DNA of 64,000 nucleotides, from the NCBI RefSeq assembly GCF_021044625.1, contig NZ_CP087999.1:4981001-5045000 (forward strand), read 5' to 3'. The notes beneath the pieces were generated by a model, which was given only the letters and a program-made list of their open reading frames with translations, searched no databases and was not told the DNA's origin. The translations under genes and the position numbers were made by a program. This document shows, piece after piece, positions 25,560 through 33,042 of this stretch. The stretch's first letter is position 1, and the number at the start of each line of letters is the position of its first letter. The stretch comes from Geomonas sp. RF6. GTDB lineage: Bacteria; Desulfobacterota; Desulfuromonadia; Geobacterales; Geobacteraceae.

Positions 25560-25693
25560 GTCTCCTCCTTCTCACCTTCCGGCCGACGGTGATCATCTCG
25601 CCAGAACCGTCAACTCCCCTACTTTCTCCCCTCTTCTTCTCCGCATTCCTTCTTTTTGTCGCCCCGCGCCGCGAGGTCGCACGCATCGGACAT

Positions 25694-25783
25694 TCAGGTG
25701 GCAATCCCGAAACGCGGCAGGATATATTTCTGCAGCGCCACCCAAACGACAACCACTCCTACGAACACCAATATTCCCGTCAT
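25694..25783 (-). CDS. Tiny membrane peptide; possible selenocysteine read-through form to 25619
   Basis: A strong ribosome site (AAAGGAGAGGAAAGCC) precedes an ATG that encodes 29 residues: a membrane helix (about 3-17) then LQKYILPRFGIAT and TGA. After the TGA the frame stays open for 24 more codons, containing MSDACD, a KKKEC segment and an acidic tail, to a TAG at 25619. If the TGA (25694-25696) were decoded as selenocysteine, a 54-residue protein with a Sec-x4-Cys pair would result. The organism clearly uses selenocysteine, but the hairpin after this TGA (stem 5'-GCGTGCG, loop ACCT) lacks the GGUCU loop seen in the two fdh genes. The start is well supported; the read-through is speculative. 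Confidence 0.5.
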   Translation of the reverse strand: MTGILVFVGVVVVWVALQKYILPRFGIAT

Positions 25784-26017
25784 GGCTTTCCTCTCCTTTC
25801 TATTTTAGCTGAAAGCGCACCCATGCAGTAACCTTCCGCACCGCAGCCCCCTCTTCACCACAAGAAGTATATATATTACTTTATGTATATGTGCAAGACG
25901 AATCTCACTTTTCAGGCAGGAACAGGGAAAGACGAGGAGAGGACCCAACTGCCTCAGAGGGTAATAGGCGGCGATCGCCATGAATGTGAATACTTTACTA
26001 TAGGGATTAGCTTTTCA

Positions 26018-26066
26018 TTGACAGAAGTACAGTCGGCTTATAAAGTAGGCGGTCAGTTATAAGCCG
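26018..26066 (+). promoter_or_regulatory. Promoter and inverted-repeat operator of the ArsR gene
   Basis: TTGACA (26018-26023) is followed after 15 bases by TATAAA (26039-26044). A perfect inverted repeat, CGGCTTATAA (26034-26043) and TTATAAGCCG (26057-26066), spaced by 13 bases, overlaps the -10 region and reaches the ribosome site of the ArsR gene. This layout fits autorepression. The 294-base gap upstream (from 25784) is AT-rich near 25865-25895 and probably also holds the promoter of the divergent small genes. Confidence 0.68.
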
Positions 26067-26077
26067 GAGGTGAGCTA

Positions 26078-26359
26078 TTGGAATTCGATAAAAGCAGGGA
26101 CTTTAGCAAGGAAGCGGAGATGCTGAAGGTGCTCGGTCATCCGATCCGATTGAAGATAGTGGCGGGCCTGTGCGCACAGGCATGCAACGTAAAAACCATG
26201 TGGGAATGTCTCGAACTCCCCCAGGCAACCGTCAGCCAGCATCTCGCTCTCCTGAAGAACAAGGGGATCATCGAGGGGACCCGCGAGGGGGTCGAGGTGC
26301 GCTACTCAGTGGTGAGCCAGTTCGCCCGCGACCTGGTCAGAGTCCTCATGCAGCAATAG
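26078..26359 (+). CDS. ArsR-family transcriptional regulator, TTG start
   Basis: The 93-residue protein is a winged-helix repressor: MLKVLGHPIRLKIVAGL (helices 1-3), then the recognition region LPQATVSQHLALLKNKGIIEG and a wing with EGVEVRYSV. Cys residues in LCAQACNVKTMWEC could bind metal or sense thiol redox state, but the classic ArsR metal motif ELCVCDL is absent. The start is TTG at 26078, five bases after GGAGGTGA. A perfect inverted repeat overlaps its promoter. The small genes at 25386-25783 are divergent and are plausible targets. Confidence 0.88.
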   Translation: MEFDKSRDFSKEAEMLKVLGHPIRLKIVAGLCAQACNVKTMWECLELPQATVSQHLALLKNKGIIEGTREGVEVRYSVVSQFARDLVRVLMQQ

Positions 26360-26364
26360 CATCG

Positions 26365-26388
26365 GTGCCGGTCCTTCCCGATCGGCAC
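26365..26388 (+). terminator. Hairpin after the ArsR gene
   Basis: GTGCCGGTC (26365-26373) and GATCGGCAC (26380-26388) form a 9-bp stem with one G-U pair and a 6-base loop, six bases after the ArsR stop. No T-run follows. The remaining bases to 26619 hold no gene. Confidence 0.5.
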
Positions 26389-26619
26389 TCACCCCTTCTC
26401 TCCCAGCACTTCCCACCAATTCCGCAAACCTCATCCTGCCGCACCCAGAGTCGCGGAAAAGGCAGTTCCGGCTTGCTTTTTCACCGTCCATCTCTTAACA
26501 TCGACCAGTTGCGACGACACCCGGCAACAATCTGCGCCTTCTTGCACAGGTTACGCCGCGTGACGAGCCGCACTCCCCCATAGATATTCAGGATCCGCTT
26601 CCCCTGAAGACAGAGATAC

Positions 26620-27543
26620 ATGTCCGATAAATACGTCGAAAAAACGTTTCTCTACCTGCTTGCTCTGTCCATCCTCCTGCACGTGGCGGGATACTTCGTG
26701 TTTTCCCGGATGGAGACCGCAAAGCCTGAGGTAAAGGACGAGCCGATGATGGTCGATCTGAGCACCATCCCGGACATCCCCCCTGCACCGCTTCAGGCTC
26801 AGAAGGAACCTCCGCTGCCGGAGTCCCCCCCCGTACCGAAAGCCCCCGCACCGGAGAAATCCCCTGTCCCGACTCCAAAGCTCGCCGAGCGCATCGACAA
26901 CCCGCCACCGCTCCCCGCATCCCGCGCCCCCCAGAGAGAAGCGAAGATCGCACCGCGTGTGACTACCCCCGAAGCGGATCGCGGCACTGCAGGAAAGCAG
27001 CAGGGGGGGAAGCCGCCTGCCGTCTCGGAGGACGGCATCCGTCCGCCCGACGCGGATGCGAGAAGAGGCACCGGTGGTAATGACATCTTCAGGGTGCGCA
27101 AAGGGGAAGGGAAAGGGGACGAGATAGGACTTTCGAAGCTCTTCCCGAGCCAGAAGAGGCTCGCGAGCCTCGAGGAGGGGTACCGGAAGAAGTATGAGGG
27201 GGCGGAGCAGGGTGACACCCGGATGATGGACACGGACGACCCGACGATCGCGGTGTACAGCCATCGGCTCCTCGTCGCCGCCAACGACAGCCTGAAAGTG
27301 CTGGCGCGCAGGACGGCGAGTCACGGTGCCGGTGTCGGCGTGCTGCAGGTAACGATCAGGCGGGACGGGTCGATCGAGAGCGTGAAGATGGTGGAAACCA
27401 CACGGAGCGCCGCTCTGGACAACCTCGCCCTCACGGCAGTGCGGGAGACGGGGTACGTGGGGCCGCTCCCGAAGAAGTGGCAGCACGAAAAGCTCAACCT
27501 CCTGTGGATCTTCGTGTCGTCGCAGTCACCGCAAGGATACTGA
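26620..27543 (+). CDS. TonB-like energy transducer
   Basis: The 307-residue protein has a short cytoplasmic N-terminus, one membrane helix (about 10-28), a long Pro/Lys/Glu-rich periplasmic linker (about 45-120) and a C-terminal TonB/TolA-type domain (about 235-307: GVLQVTIRRDGSIESVKMVETTR, ALDNLALTAVRE). It likely couples the proton gradient (through ExbBD, not present here) to an outer-membrane transporter. It stands alone between repeats. The C-terminal domain lacks an obvious YP motif, so TonB versus TolA-like is unresolved. Confidence 0.82.
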   Translation: MSDKYVEKTFLYLLALSILLHVAGYFVFSRMETAKPEVKDEPMMVDLSTIPDIPPAPLQAQKEPPLPESPPVPKAPAPEKSPVPTPKLAERIDNPPPLPASRAPQREAKIAPRVTTPEADRGTAGKQQGGKPPAVSEDGIRPPDADARRGTGGNDIFRVRKGEGKGDEIGLSKLFPSQKRLASLEEGYRKKYEGAEQGDTRMMDTDDPTIAVYSHRLLVAANDSLKVLARRTASHGAGVGVLQVTIRRDGSIESVKMVETTRSAALDNLALTAVRETGYVGPLPKKWQHEKLNLLWIFVSSQSPQGY

Positions 27544-27549
27544 GCACCC

Positions 27550-27588
27550 AAATCCCCCCTGTCCCCCCTTCGCAAAGGGGGGAACGCG
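27550..27588. repeat. GC-rich hairpin repeat, family B copy
   Basis: The sequence AAATCCCCCCTGTCCCCCC, then TTCGC and AAAGGGGGGAACG, forms a hairpin. Related copies occur at 31738-31778 (inverted) and 31949-31986. It lies between the TonB-like gene and galU. Confidence 0.75.
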
Positions 27589-27648
27589 ACGGCTCCTGCA
27601 GTGCTGCGTGGGGAAATCCCTTGATGGGGGTGCAGTGGTGGGGGGCGT

Positions 27649-28551
27649 CTAGGAGGCGTTCACCTTCTTGAGCTCCATGTTGTCGAGGGGGCCAAGCCGC
27701 TGCCGCAGAAACTCCAGGAAGTCGCCGTTGAATTCCGCCCTCTTGAGCGCCATATCCACAGTCGCCTTCAAAAAGCCCAGTTTGTCGCCGCAGTCGTGGC
27801 GCACCCCATCGAACTCGTATCCGAAAATCGGCTCGTCATGCGCCAGCGTCCTTATGGCGTCCGTTATCTGGATTTCCCCCCCCTTTCCCGGTTCCTGCTT
27901 CTCGAGGATCGGGAAAATTCCGGGGGTGAGGACGTAGCGGCCGATAATGGCGAGATCTGAAGGAGCCTCCGACTTCTTCGGCTTCTCCACCATGTCGAGC
28001 ACCTCGTACACCCGGTCCTCCAGGGGGGTTGCCCGCACGCACCCGTACGCGGAGATATTCTCCATCGGCACCTTTTCCAGCGCCAGCACCGTGCCGCCAT
28101 GTCTTTCATAGACTTTCAGAAGTTGGGAGAGGCAGGGAATGCGGGAATCGATGATGTCGTCCCCGAGAAGAACGGCGAACGGCTCGTCGCAGACGAACTC
28201 CTTCGCGCAAAGTATGGCGTGCCCGAGCCCGAGCGCCTGCTTCTGCCTCACGTAGAAGATGTTCACCATCTCCGCGATCTGGCGAACCTGGGAAAGTTCC
28301 TTGTCCTTCCCCTTGTCATAAAGAAGCGATTCCAGCTCCGGCGCGATGTCGAAGTGGTCCTCAAGGGCCCGCTTGCTGCGGCCGGTGACAAAGAGCACCT
28401 GCTCGATCCCCGCGGCTACCGCCTCCTCGACGACGTACTGCACCAGCGGCTTGTCGATGAGGGGGAGCATCTCTTTCGGGGTCGATTTGGTCGCCGGAAG
28501 AAACCTCGTTCCGAGACCCGCCACAGGGAAAACGGCCTTTCTCACTTTCAT
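27649..28551 (-). CDS. galU: UTP-glucose-1-phosphate uridylyltransferase
   Basis: The 300-residue enzyme makes UDP-glucose from UTP and glucose-1-phosphate for cell-surface polysaccharides. Motifs are AVFPVAGLGTRFLPATK (nucleotide binding), PKEMLPLIDKPLVQY, QKQALGLGHAIL, LLGDDII, GGEIQITDAI and YEFDGVRHDCGDKLGF. ATG at 28551 is chosen for AAGGAG upstream; the frame extends to 28584. The gene is in line with folD upstream but separated by a hairpin, so it is probably expressed independently. Confidence 0.96.
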   Translation of the reverse strand: MKVRKAVFPVAGLGTRFLPATKSTPKEMLPLIDKPLVQYVVEEAVAAGIEQVLFVTGRSKRALEDHFDIAPELESLLYDKGKDKELSQVRQIAEMVNIFYVRQKQALGLGHAILCAKEFVCDEPFAVLLGDDIIDSRIPCLSQLLKVYERHGGTVLALEKVPMENISAYGCVRATPLEDRVYEVLDMVEKPKKSEAPSDLAIIGRYVLTPGIFPILEKQEPGKGGEIQITDAIRTLAHDEPIFGYEFDGVRHDCGDKLGFLKATVDMALKRAEFNGDFLEFLRQRLGPLDNMELKKVNAS

Positions 28552-28639
28552 GACAAGACTCCTTTTCGTTGGCGCTCGCTGCACCGATCGCCCCTGCCGC
28601 CAGCTCGCTGCCCCTCCTGGTGAGCGCCTGAAGAAGGAG

Positions 28640-28673
28640 GCAGCCCCGAAGGAGAATCCTCCACCGGGGCTGC
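28640..28673 (-). terminator. Hairpin terminator after folD
   Basis: GCAGCCCCG (28640-28648) and CGGGGCTGC (28665-28673) form a 9-bp stem enclosing a second small hairpin (GGAGAATCCTCC). On the minus strand it lies just after the folD stop and is followed by CTCCTTCTTC. Confidence 0.7.
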
Positions 28674-28680
28674 GATCGGC

Positions 28681-29529
28681 TTATTTCATATGTCTCTTCG
28701 CTGCTTCGAGGGTGTTGTAGAGGAGCATGGTTATGGTCATGGGACCGACCCCTCCCGGCACCGGCGTAATGGCGGAGGCCCGGGTGCTGGCGGTGGCGAA
28801 CTCCACGTCCCCCACGAGCTTCTTCTCCCCCACGCGGTTCACACCGACGTCGATGACGACCGCCCCTTCCTTGATCCACTCCCCCTTGATCATCTCCGGC
28901 TGTCCCACCGCAGCGATGAGGACGTCGGCATGTGCGACCTTCGCCGGCAGATCCTTTGTTTTGGAGTGGCACAGGGTGACGGTGGCATTCTGCTGCAGGC
29001 ACATGAAGGCGACGGGCTTCCCGACGATGTTGGAGCGCCCGACTACCACCACTTCCTTCCCGGAAAGGTCGACGCCTGCTTCCTTCAGCATGACCATAAC
29101 GCCGTAAGGGGTGCACGGCTGGAAAAGGGGTTTCCCTATCACGAGGCGCCCCACGTTGTAGGGGTGGAACCCGTCGGCGTCCTTCTCCGGTGAGATCGCT
29201 TCCAGGACCTTTTCGGTATTTATGTGCTTCGGGAGGGGCAACTGGACCAGGATCCCGTGGATCTTGTCGTCCTTGTTCAGCTTCTCTATGAGGGCGAGGA
29301 GCTCGCTCTCCGTCGTCTCCGCGGGGAGCTTGTACTCGTCGGAGTAGATCCCCACGTCGCTGCACGCCTTCTCCTTCATGGAGACATACACCTTGCTCGC
29401 CGGGTCCTCACCTACAAGAACCACCGCAAGGCCCGGCACTACGCCCGCCTCCTTGAGACGCGCCGTCTCTGCCGAAATCTGCGCACGGACTTTGGCGGCG
29501 ATTGCCTTGCCGTCAATGATATTTGCCAT
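28681..29529 (-). CDS. folD: Bifunctional methylenetetrahydrofolate dehydrogenase/cyclohydrolase
   Basis: The 282-residue enzyme interconverts 5,10-methylene-THF and 10-formyl-THF in one-carbon metabolism. Family marks are the catalytic Lys region [25 protein letters not shown], the signature [13 protein letters not shown], the NADP-binding [15 protein letters not shown] and the C-terminal [15 protein letters not shown]. The ATG at 29529 follows AAGGATG. It links formate-derived carbon to biosynthesis, but nothing in its local layout ties it to the formate dehydrogenases. Confidence 0.97.
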   Translation of the reverse strand: MANIIDGKAIAAKVRAQISAETARLKEAGVVPGLAVVLVGEDPASKVYVSMKEKACSDVGIYSDEYKLPAETTESELLALIEKLNKDDKIHGILVQLPLPKHINTEKVLEAISPEKDADGFHPYNVGRLVIGKPLFQPCTPYGVMVMLKEAGVDLSGKEVVVVGRSNIVGKPVAFMCLQQNATVTLCHSKTKDLPAKVAHADVLIAAVGQPEMIKGEWIKEGAVVIDVGVNRVGEKKLVGDVEFATASTRASAITPVPGGVGPMTITMLLYNTLEAAKRHMK

Positions 29530-29576
29530 AGTATTGCATCCTTTCCTGGGGCGGATAAAACCGGCTCCCGCTCCTA

Positions 29577-29605
29577 ATTAAACACCATAATTAGAGTAAT
29601 TTCAA
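29577..29605 (-). promoter_or_regulatory. Candidate promoter of folD
   Basis: On the minus strand TTGAAA (29600-29605) and TTTAAT (29577-29582) are spaced by 17 bases, about 48 bases before the folD start, in an AT-rich island. Confidence 0.55.
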
Positions 29606-29656
29606 TTTTTTGACTGGTGAAAAAGGTTACCGCGAAGGGACTTTGCAGTGGGGCGT

Positions 29657-29681
29657 AAAAAAAACCCCCGTTTCCGGGGGT
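29657..29681 (-). terminator. Intrinsic terminator after the FmdB-family gene
   Basis: On the minus strand ACCCCCGGAAACGGGGGT is followed by a run of seven further T residues, a textbook Rho-independent terminator, 10 bases after the stop codon. Confidence 0.93.
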
Positions 29682-29691
29682 CTGGAATTTT

Positions 29692-29943
29692 TTAGGAAGC
29701 GGAAGGGCAACCTGAGCAACTTCCCCCCGAAGAGCAGGGCTTCGGAGTGGCGGGCTTGCTGTTTGCGGAGCTGTACCCGTCCCCGTACCAGCCCTGTCCC
29801 TTGAGGGAGAACCCGGACTGGGAGATCATTTTGCGCACTTCGCCGCCGCAGGCGGGGCACTCGGTCGCCGGCGCATCGGAAAATTTCTGGCGTACCTCGA
29901 AGACGTTGTCGCAGCTTGTGCACTGATATTCGTAGAGCGGCAT
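29692..29943 (-). CDS. FmdB-family zinc ribbon protein
   Basis: The 83-residue protein starts MPLYEYQCTSCDNVFE and contains ECPACGGEV, the two CxxC pairs of the FmdB/putative regulatory zinc ribbon family. A Gly/Ser/Cys-rich tail follows (PCSSGGSCSGCPS), which adds four more Cys. FmdB was named from a formamidase operon; the molecular function is unclear. GGAGGTAGTG precedes the start. It is monocistronic with its own strong terminator. Confidence 0.88.
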   Translation of the reverse strand: MPLYEYQCTSCDNVFEVRQKFSDAPATECPACGGEVRKMISQSGFSLKGQGWYGDGYSSANSKPATPKPCSSGGSCSGCPSAS

Positions 29944-30064
29944 AATACACTACCTCCTGTTAAGTCTTGTCGAGGTCAATATAAGTATTACCCCCTCAGG
30001 TTGTCAAGGTGTAAACCCGGACCTTTCGCGAGCGCCGGAGAGAAATCCGCACGCCGCAGATCCG

Positions 30065-30364
30065 TCAGCTCGCTGGCGCCAGGAACAGGATCTCCTCCTC
30101 CCCTACCCCTTCGACCTCCACGACCTTGTGCCGCGACTTCGCGCCGGAGCGGATGCTGACGCGCGACTTCGCCACCCCGAGCGCCTTTGCTATCAGCTCC
30201 ACGCACTGCTTGTTCGCCGCATCCTCGACGGGGGGGGAGGTGAGCCGAAGCCTCAGCTCACCCTCCTTCACGCCGCAGATCTCGGCGCGCGAGGCGCGCG
30301 GCTGCACATGCACGGGGAAAAAGACCCCGTCCTCTGTCCGGGTGAGCTGCAGCCGGTCACTCAT
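30065..30364 (-). CDS. DUF167 (YggU-type) protein
   Basis: The 99-residue protein fits the DUF167/YggU family: VHVQPRASRAEICGVKEGELRLRLTSPPVEDAANKQ, then LIAKALGVAKSRVSIRSGAKSRHKVVEV. The function is unknown, but the gene is often found after yggT, as here. It overlaps the divIVA-like gene by 8 bases and is the last gene of a three-gene operon. The stretch 29944-30064 downstream has no gene. Confidence 0.92.
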   Translation of the reverse strand: MSDRLQLTRTEDGVFFPVHVQPRASRAEICGVKEGELRLRLTSPPVEDAANKQCVELIAKALGVAKSRVSIRSGAKSRHKVVEVEGVGEEEILFLAPAS

Positions 30365-30806
30365 TGTCGAGTGCGAGGAGCTTGTAGTAGTTGTCCAGAA
30401 GCGCCTTGAAGCTCCCCTCGAACTGCGACCTTTCCCTCTTGAGCTCCTGGATCTGGTTCCGGAGAGTGGCGAGGGTATGCTCCGCGTCGGCGACGATCCG
30501 CTCTCCCTTGAGCTCCGCCTCGGAGATCAGGAGCTGCGCTTCCTTCTGGGCGTTCGCCTTCATCTCCTCGGTGATGCGGTGCGCCGCCAGCATCGTCTCC
30601 CTGAGCTGGCTCTCGCGCGACTCCATCTCCGTGATCTGCGTCGCGCTCCTCGCGAGTTTCTCCTTCAGCTCGTTGTTCTCGCGCAGCAGCTCCTCCATCT
30701 CCTCCGCCACGGTCTGCAGGAAGGCGTCCACATCCTCCGGGTCGAGGCCGCCGATCATCTTCCCCTTGAACTGCTGCTGCTGGATATCCATCGGAGTGAT
30801 TTTCAT
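30357..30806 (-). CDS. DivIVA-domain protein
   Basis: The 149-residue protein starts with the DivIVA N-terminal module (MKITPMDIQQQQFKGKMIGG, DPEDVDAFLQTVAEEME) and continues as a long coiled coil (about 40-140). DivIVA proteins bind curved membrane and scaffold division or polar growth factors. It is translationally coupled to the YggT gene upstream (ATGA overlap) and to DUF167 downstream, an arrangement seen in many bacteria. In Gram-negatives its exact role is uncertain. Confidence 0.9.
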   Translation of the reverse strand: MKITPMDIQQQQFKGKMIGGLDPEDVDAFLQTVAEEMEELLRENNELKEKLARSATQITEMESRESQLRETMLAAHRITEEMKANAQKEAQLLISEAELKGERIVADAEHTLATLRNQIQELKRERSQFEGSFKALLDNYYKLLALDNE

Positions 30807-31132
30807 AGACCCTGACCCTTAAGCTGCGCGCTGTACATCATGAGATAGGCGTAGGCCGTATCGAACAAGATGATCTGAACCACATAGATAAGCAGGAAAA
30901 CGACAATGGGAGAGAGATCGACCATCCCTGTCGAGGGCATGTAGCGGCGCACCCTGTAAAGGACCGGCTCCGTCGCTCTGTAGATGAAGTTGACGATGGG
31001 ATTGTACGGGTCTGCATTGACCCAGGAAATAATGACTCGAGCCAGAAGGATGTACTTGTAGAGGGTGAGGAGACCGCTGGCTATCTCAACAATCTTTGCC
31101 AGGGCCAGAAGAATATTGCCAAAAAGAATCAT
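30803..31132 (-). CDS. YggT-family membrane protein
   Basis: The 109-residue membrane protein has two or three helices and the family signature LLARVIISWVNADPYNPIVNFIYRATEPVL, with a conserved YMPSTGMVDLSPIV before the last helix. YggT proteins are of unclear function, linked to osmotic stress and cell division. The start is ATG 31132, after GAAGGGGGAACG; the frame opens at 31165. It is the first gene of the yggT-divIVA-DUF167 operon. Confidence 0.92.
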   Translation of the reverse strand: MILFGNILLALAKIVEIASGLLTLYKYILLARVIISWVNADPYNPIVNFIYRATEPVLYRVRRYMPSTGMVDLSPIVVFLLIYVVQIILFDTAYAYLMMYSAQLKGQGL

Positions 31133-31247
31133 CGTTCCCCCTTCAACCAAAGTGGCTGCCTGCAAGCTATACAGAAAAGCGTAGTCGTTGTCAATATAAG
31201 CACGCGAGCGCGACTGTATGGCTGAAGGGGGATCGACCGGTGGGGGT

Positions 31248-31415
31248 CTATCTCTTTTCTTCTATGGGGAGCGCGTCTTCACCGGAGCTCGCCTTCTTGA
31301 AATTCCTGATACCGCTGCCGAGCGCCTGCCCGAGCTGGGGGAGCTTCCCCGGCCCCACGACAACGAGTGCGATCACCAGTATCACCATTATCTCTGGCAT
31401 CCCTAAACCGAACAT
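31248..31415 (-). CDS. tatA: Twin-arginine translocase subunit TatA
   Basis: The 55-residue protein has the TatA/E layout: a short N-terminus with MPEIM, a membrane helix (about 8-20), the hinge [13 protein letters not shown], and an amphipathic helix (SGIRNFKKA) with an acidic tail. TatA oligomers form the pore for folded, cofactor-containing proteins with RR signals, such as the formate dehydrogenase at 35125-38151. ATG at 31415 follows AAGGAGG; the open frame starts at 31502. tatB and tatC are not in the window. Confidence 0.93.
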   Translation of the reverse strand: MFGLGMPEIMVILVIALVVVGPGKLPQLGQALGSGIRNFKKASSGEDALPIEEKR

Positions 31416-32141
31416 GTACTGCCTCCTTTTTCTCCATTTACAGAAGTTTTGGTTATCTCTTGCTGACCCGGGCCCCGATCCCCGCCCCGCCCCTCCCTTC
31501 AAAGGAAGGAGTTGCCGTCACATCGATTGGCGGGAACGGCGTCATTTCATATCACGGCATCATGGAAGCCGGCGCCCCCGTCACTTCGAAGGGAGGGGCG
31601 GAGCGGGGTTCGGGATCAAGCCTAGGGTGTTTCGGGACGCGGAGTCTTCCCCACGGCGCATTGCACGAGACCTCGCGTCGCGCCGCAGGAATTCCGGGGA
31701 AGCCGTAGTCTCAACGAAGCGCCGCATGGGACCTCGCGTCCCCCCCTTTGCGAAGGGGGGACAGGGGGGATTTGACTTGGCCACGACCGTCCTGCAAAGT
31801 GCGCAACTGCTTTGGTCTCAGACAATTTCTTTGAATCCAGTTTGCTGGTAGGGCCCATGTCGTTGATCTTCAGACTGCCGCAGCACCGCGGTTCGACGAC
31901 CGAGATGTACTGTTAAGCGGCTGCGGTTCTGGAGGAGAGTTGAAGATCAAATCCCCCCTGCCCCCCCTTCGCAAAGGGGGGAACGTTAGGCCTTCTGCAC
32001 TGCTTCGTGGCAAAGTACCCAGCTCCCCCGGAATTCCCCGATGGACCTTTGCAAAGGGGGGAACGTAAGGGCTCGCCTACTCCTTCGACGGAACGGAACC
32101 TTCGCTCCAAGCGATTCGTCCAGCTCTTCCCGATCCTTTTT
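31416..32141. repeat. Gene-free repeat cluster with inverted GC-rich elements
   Basis: This 726-base gap contains no credible gene. It holds an imperfect inverted repeat (about 31468-31507 against 31583-31620, arms with CCCCGCCCC and CCTCCCTTC), a family B hairpin at 31738-31778, an inverted family B copy at 31949-31986 and a fragment at about 32045-32070. It looks like nested insertions of short palindromic elements between tatA and fdhD. Confidence 0.7.
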
Positions 32142-32924
32142 CTACGCCGCGACTTCGGCAGTTGTGACACTGACGGTCGGTGCGCTGATCCGCTGCGGAT
32201 GGGCGTAGACATTGAACCGCCCCCCCCGCACGTACCCCACCAGGGTGATCCCCGCTTCCCTGGCCATCTTCAGCGCCATGTCGGTCGGGGAGGTCCGCGA
32301 TGCCACGAGCTCGATTCCCAGGAGCGAGGCCTTCGCGATGAGCTCGGTGGAGACGCGCCCGGAGGTCGCGAGCATCGCTCCGGAAAGGTTGATCCCCTTT
32401 AGAAGCGCCTCCCCCGCCAGGCGGTCGATGGTGTTGTGCCGTCCGATATCCTCTGCATGCAGAAGGAGGGATCCTTTCGCCACCGCAGCGGAGTGCATGC
32501 CGCCGTGGCTGCGGTACTGCAGCGACCGTTTCGCCATTTCCTCCATGAGGGAGAAGATCGACTCGGGGGTGTAACTCCCCCTTCCCACCAGCCGGGGGGG
32601 AGCCTTCGGCATGTTGAAGGTGATCCCGGTGCCGCACCCGGAGGTCAGTACCGGTTTCAGGCGCTCAGGGAGCTCCCCCTTGATCGTCACGCTCGCCGCG
32701 CCAAAATCGCTGCAGATGGAAAGGGCCTGGAAATCATCCACCGACTGCACGAACCCCTGCATCCTCAAAAAACCGGCAACGAGGAAGCGCAGGTCGTGCG
32801 GAGATGCGATCAAGGTGGCGATTTCCCTGCCGTTGACATGCAGGTTCAAAGGATACTCAGCCACCACGTCGGCTTCCTCGCGGGTGAGGACGCCTTTGCT
32901 GAAAGTGTAGATATCGTTGGCCAT
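32142..32924 (-). CDS. fdhD: Formate dehydrogenase accessory sulfurtransferase FdhD
   Basis: The 260-residue protein matches FdhD, which passes sulfur from a cysteine desulfurase to the Mo/W cofactor and is required for formate dehydrogenase activity. Seen are EYPLNLHVNGREIATLIASP, DLRFLVAGFL, the Cys loop TSGCGTG, GGMHSAAVA, AEDIGRHNTIDRLAG and the C-terminal GITLVGYVRGGRFNVY. The loop carries one Cys, where the E. coli enzyme has a CxxC pair. ATG at 32924 follows AGGAGTGCG. It lies 119 bases after formate dehydrogenase 2 on the same strand, separated by a REP element, and probably serves both formate dehydrogenases. Confidence 0.95.
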   Translation of the reverse strand: MANDIYTFSKGVLTREEADVVAEYPLNLHVNGREIATLIASPHDLRFLVAGFLRMQGFVQSVDDFQALSICSDFGAASVTIKGELPERLKPVLTSGCGTGITFNMPKAPPRLVGRGSYTPESIFSLMEEMAKRSLQYRSHGGMHSAAVAKGSLLLHAEDIGRHNTIDRLAGEALLKGINLSGAMLATSGRVSTELIAKASLLGIELVASRTSPTDMALKMAREAGITLVGYVRGGRFNVYAHPQRISAPTVSVTTAEVAA

Positions 32925-32959
32925 GTCACGCACTCCTGTCTTTGAGACCCCGTCCGACC

Positions 32960-32993
32960 TGCCGGGAACGCCTGACGGCTTATCCCGGCCTAC
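32960..32993. repeat. REP element before fdhD
   Basis: TGCCGGGAACGCCTGACGG followed by CTTATCCCGGCCTAC, a single REP unit between the NrfD-type gene and fdhD, within a likely operon. Confidence 0.85.
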
Positions 32994-33042
32994 AATGCTA
33001 CTGCTCCCCCTCCGCACGCGGAGGGGGAAATTATAATACGGG

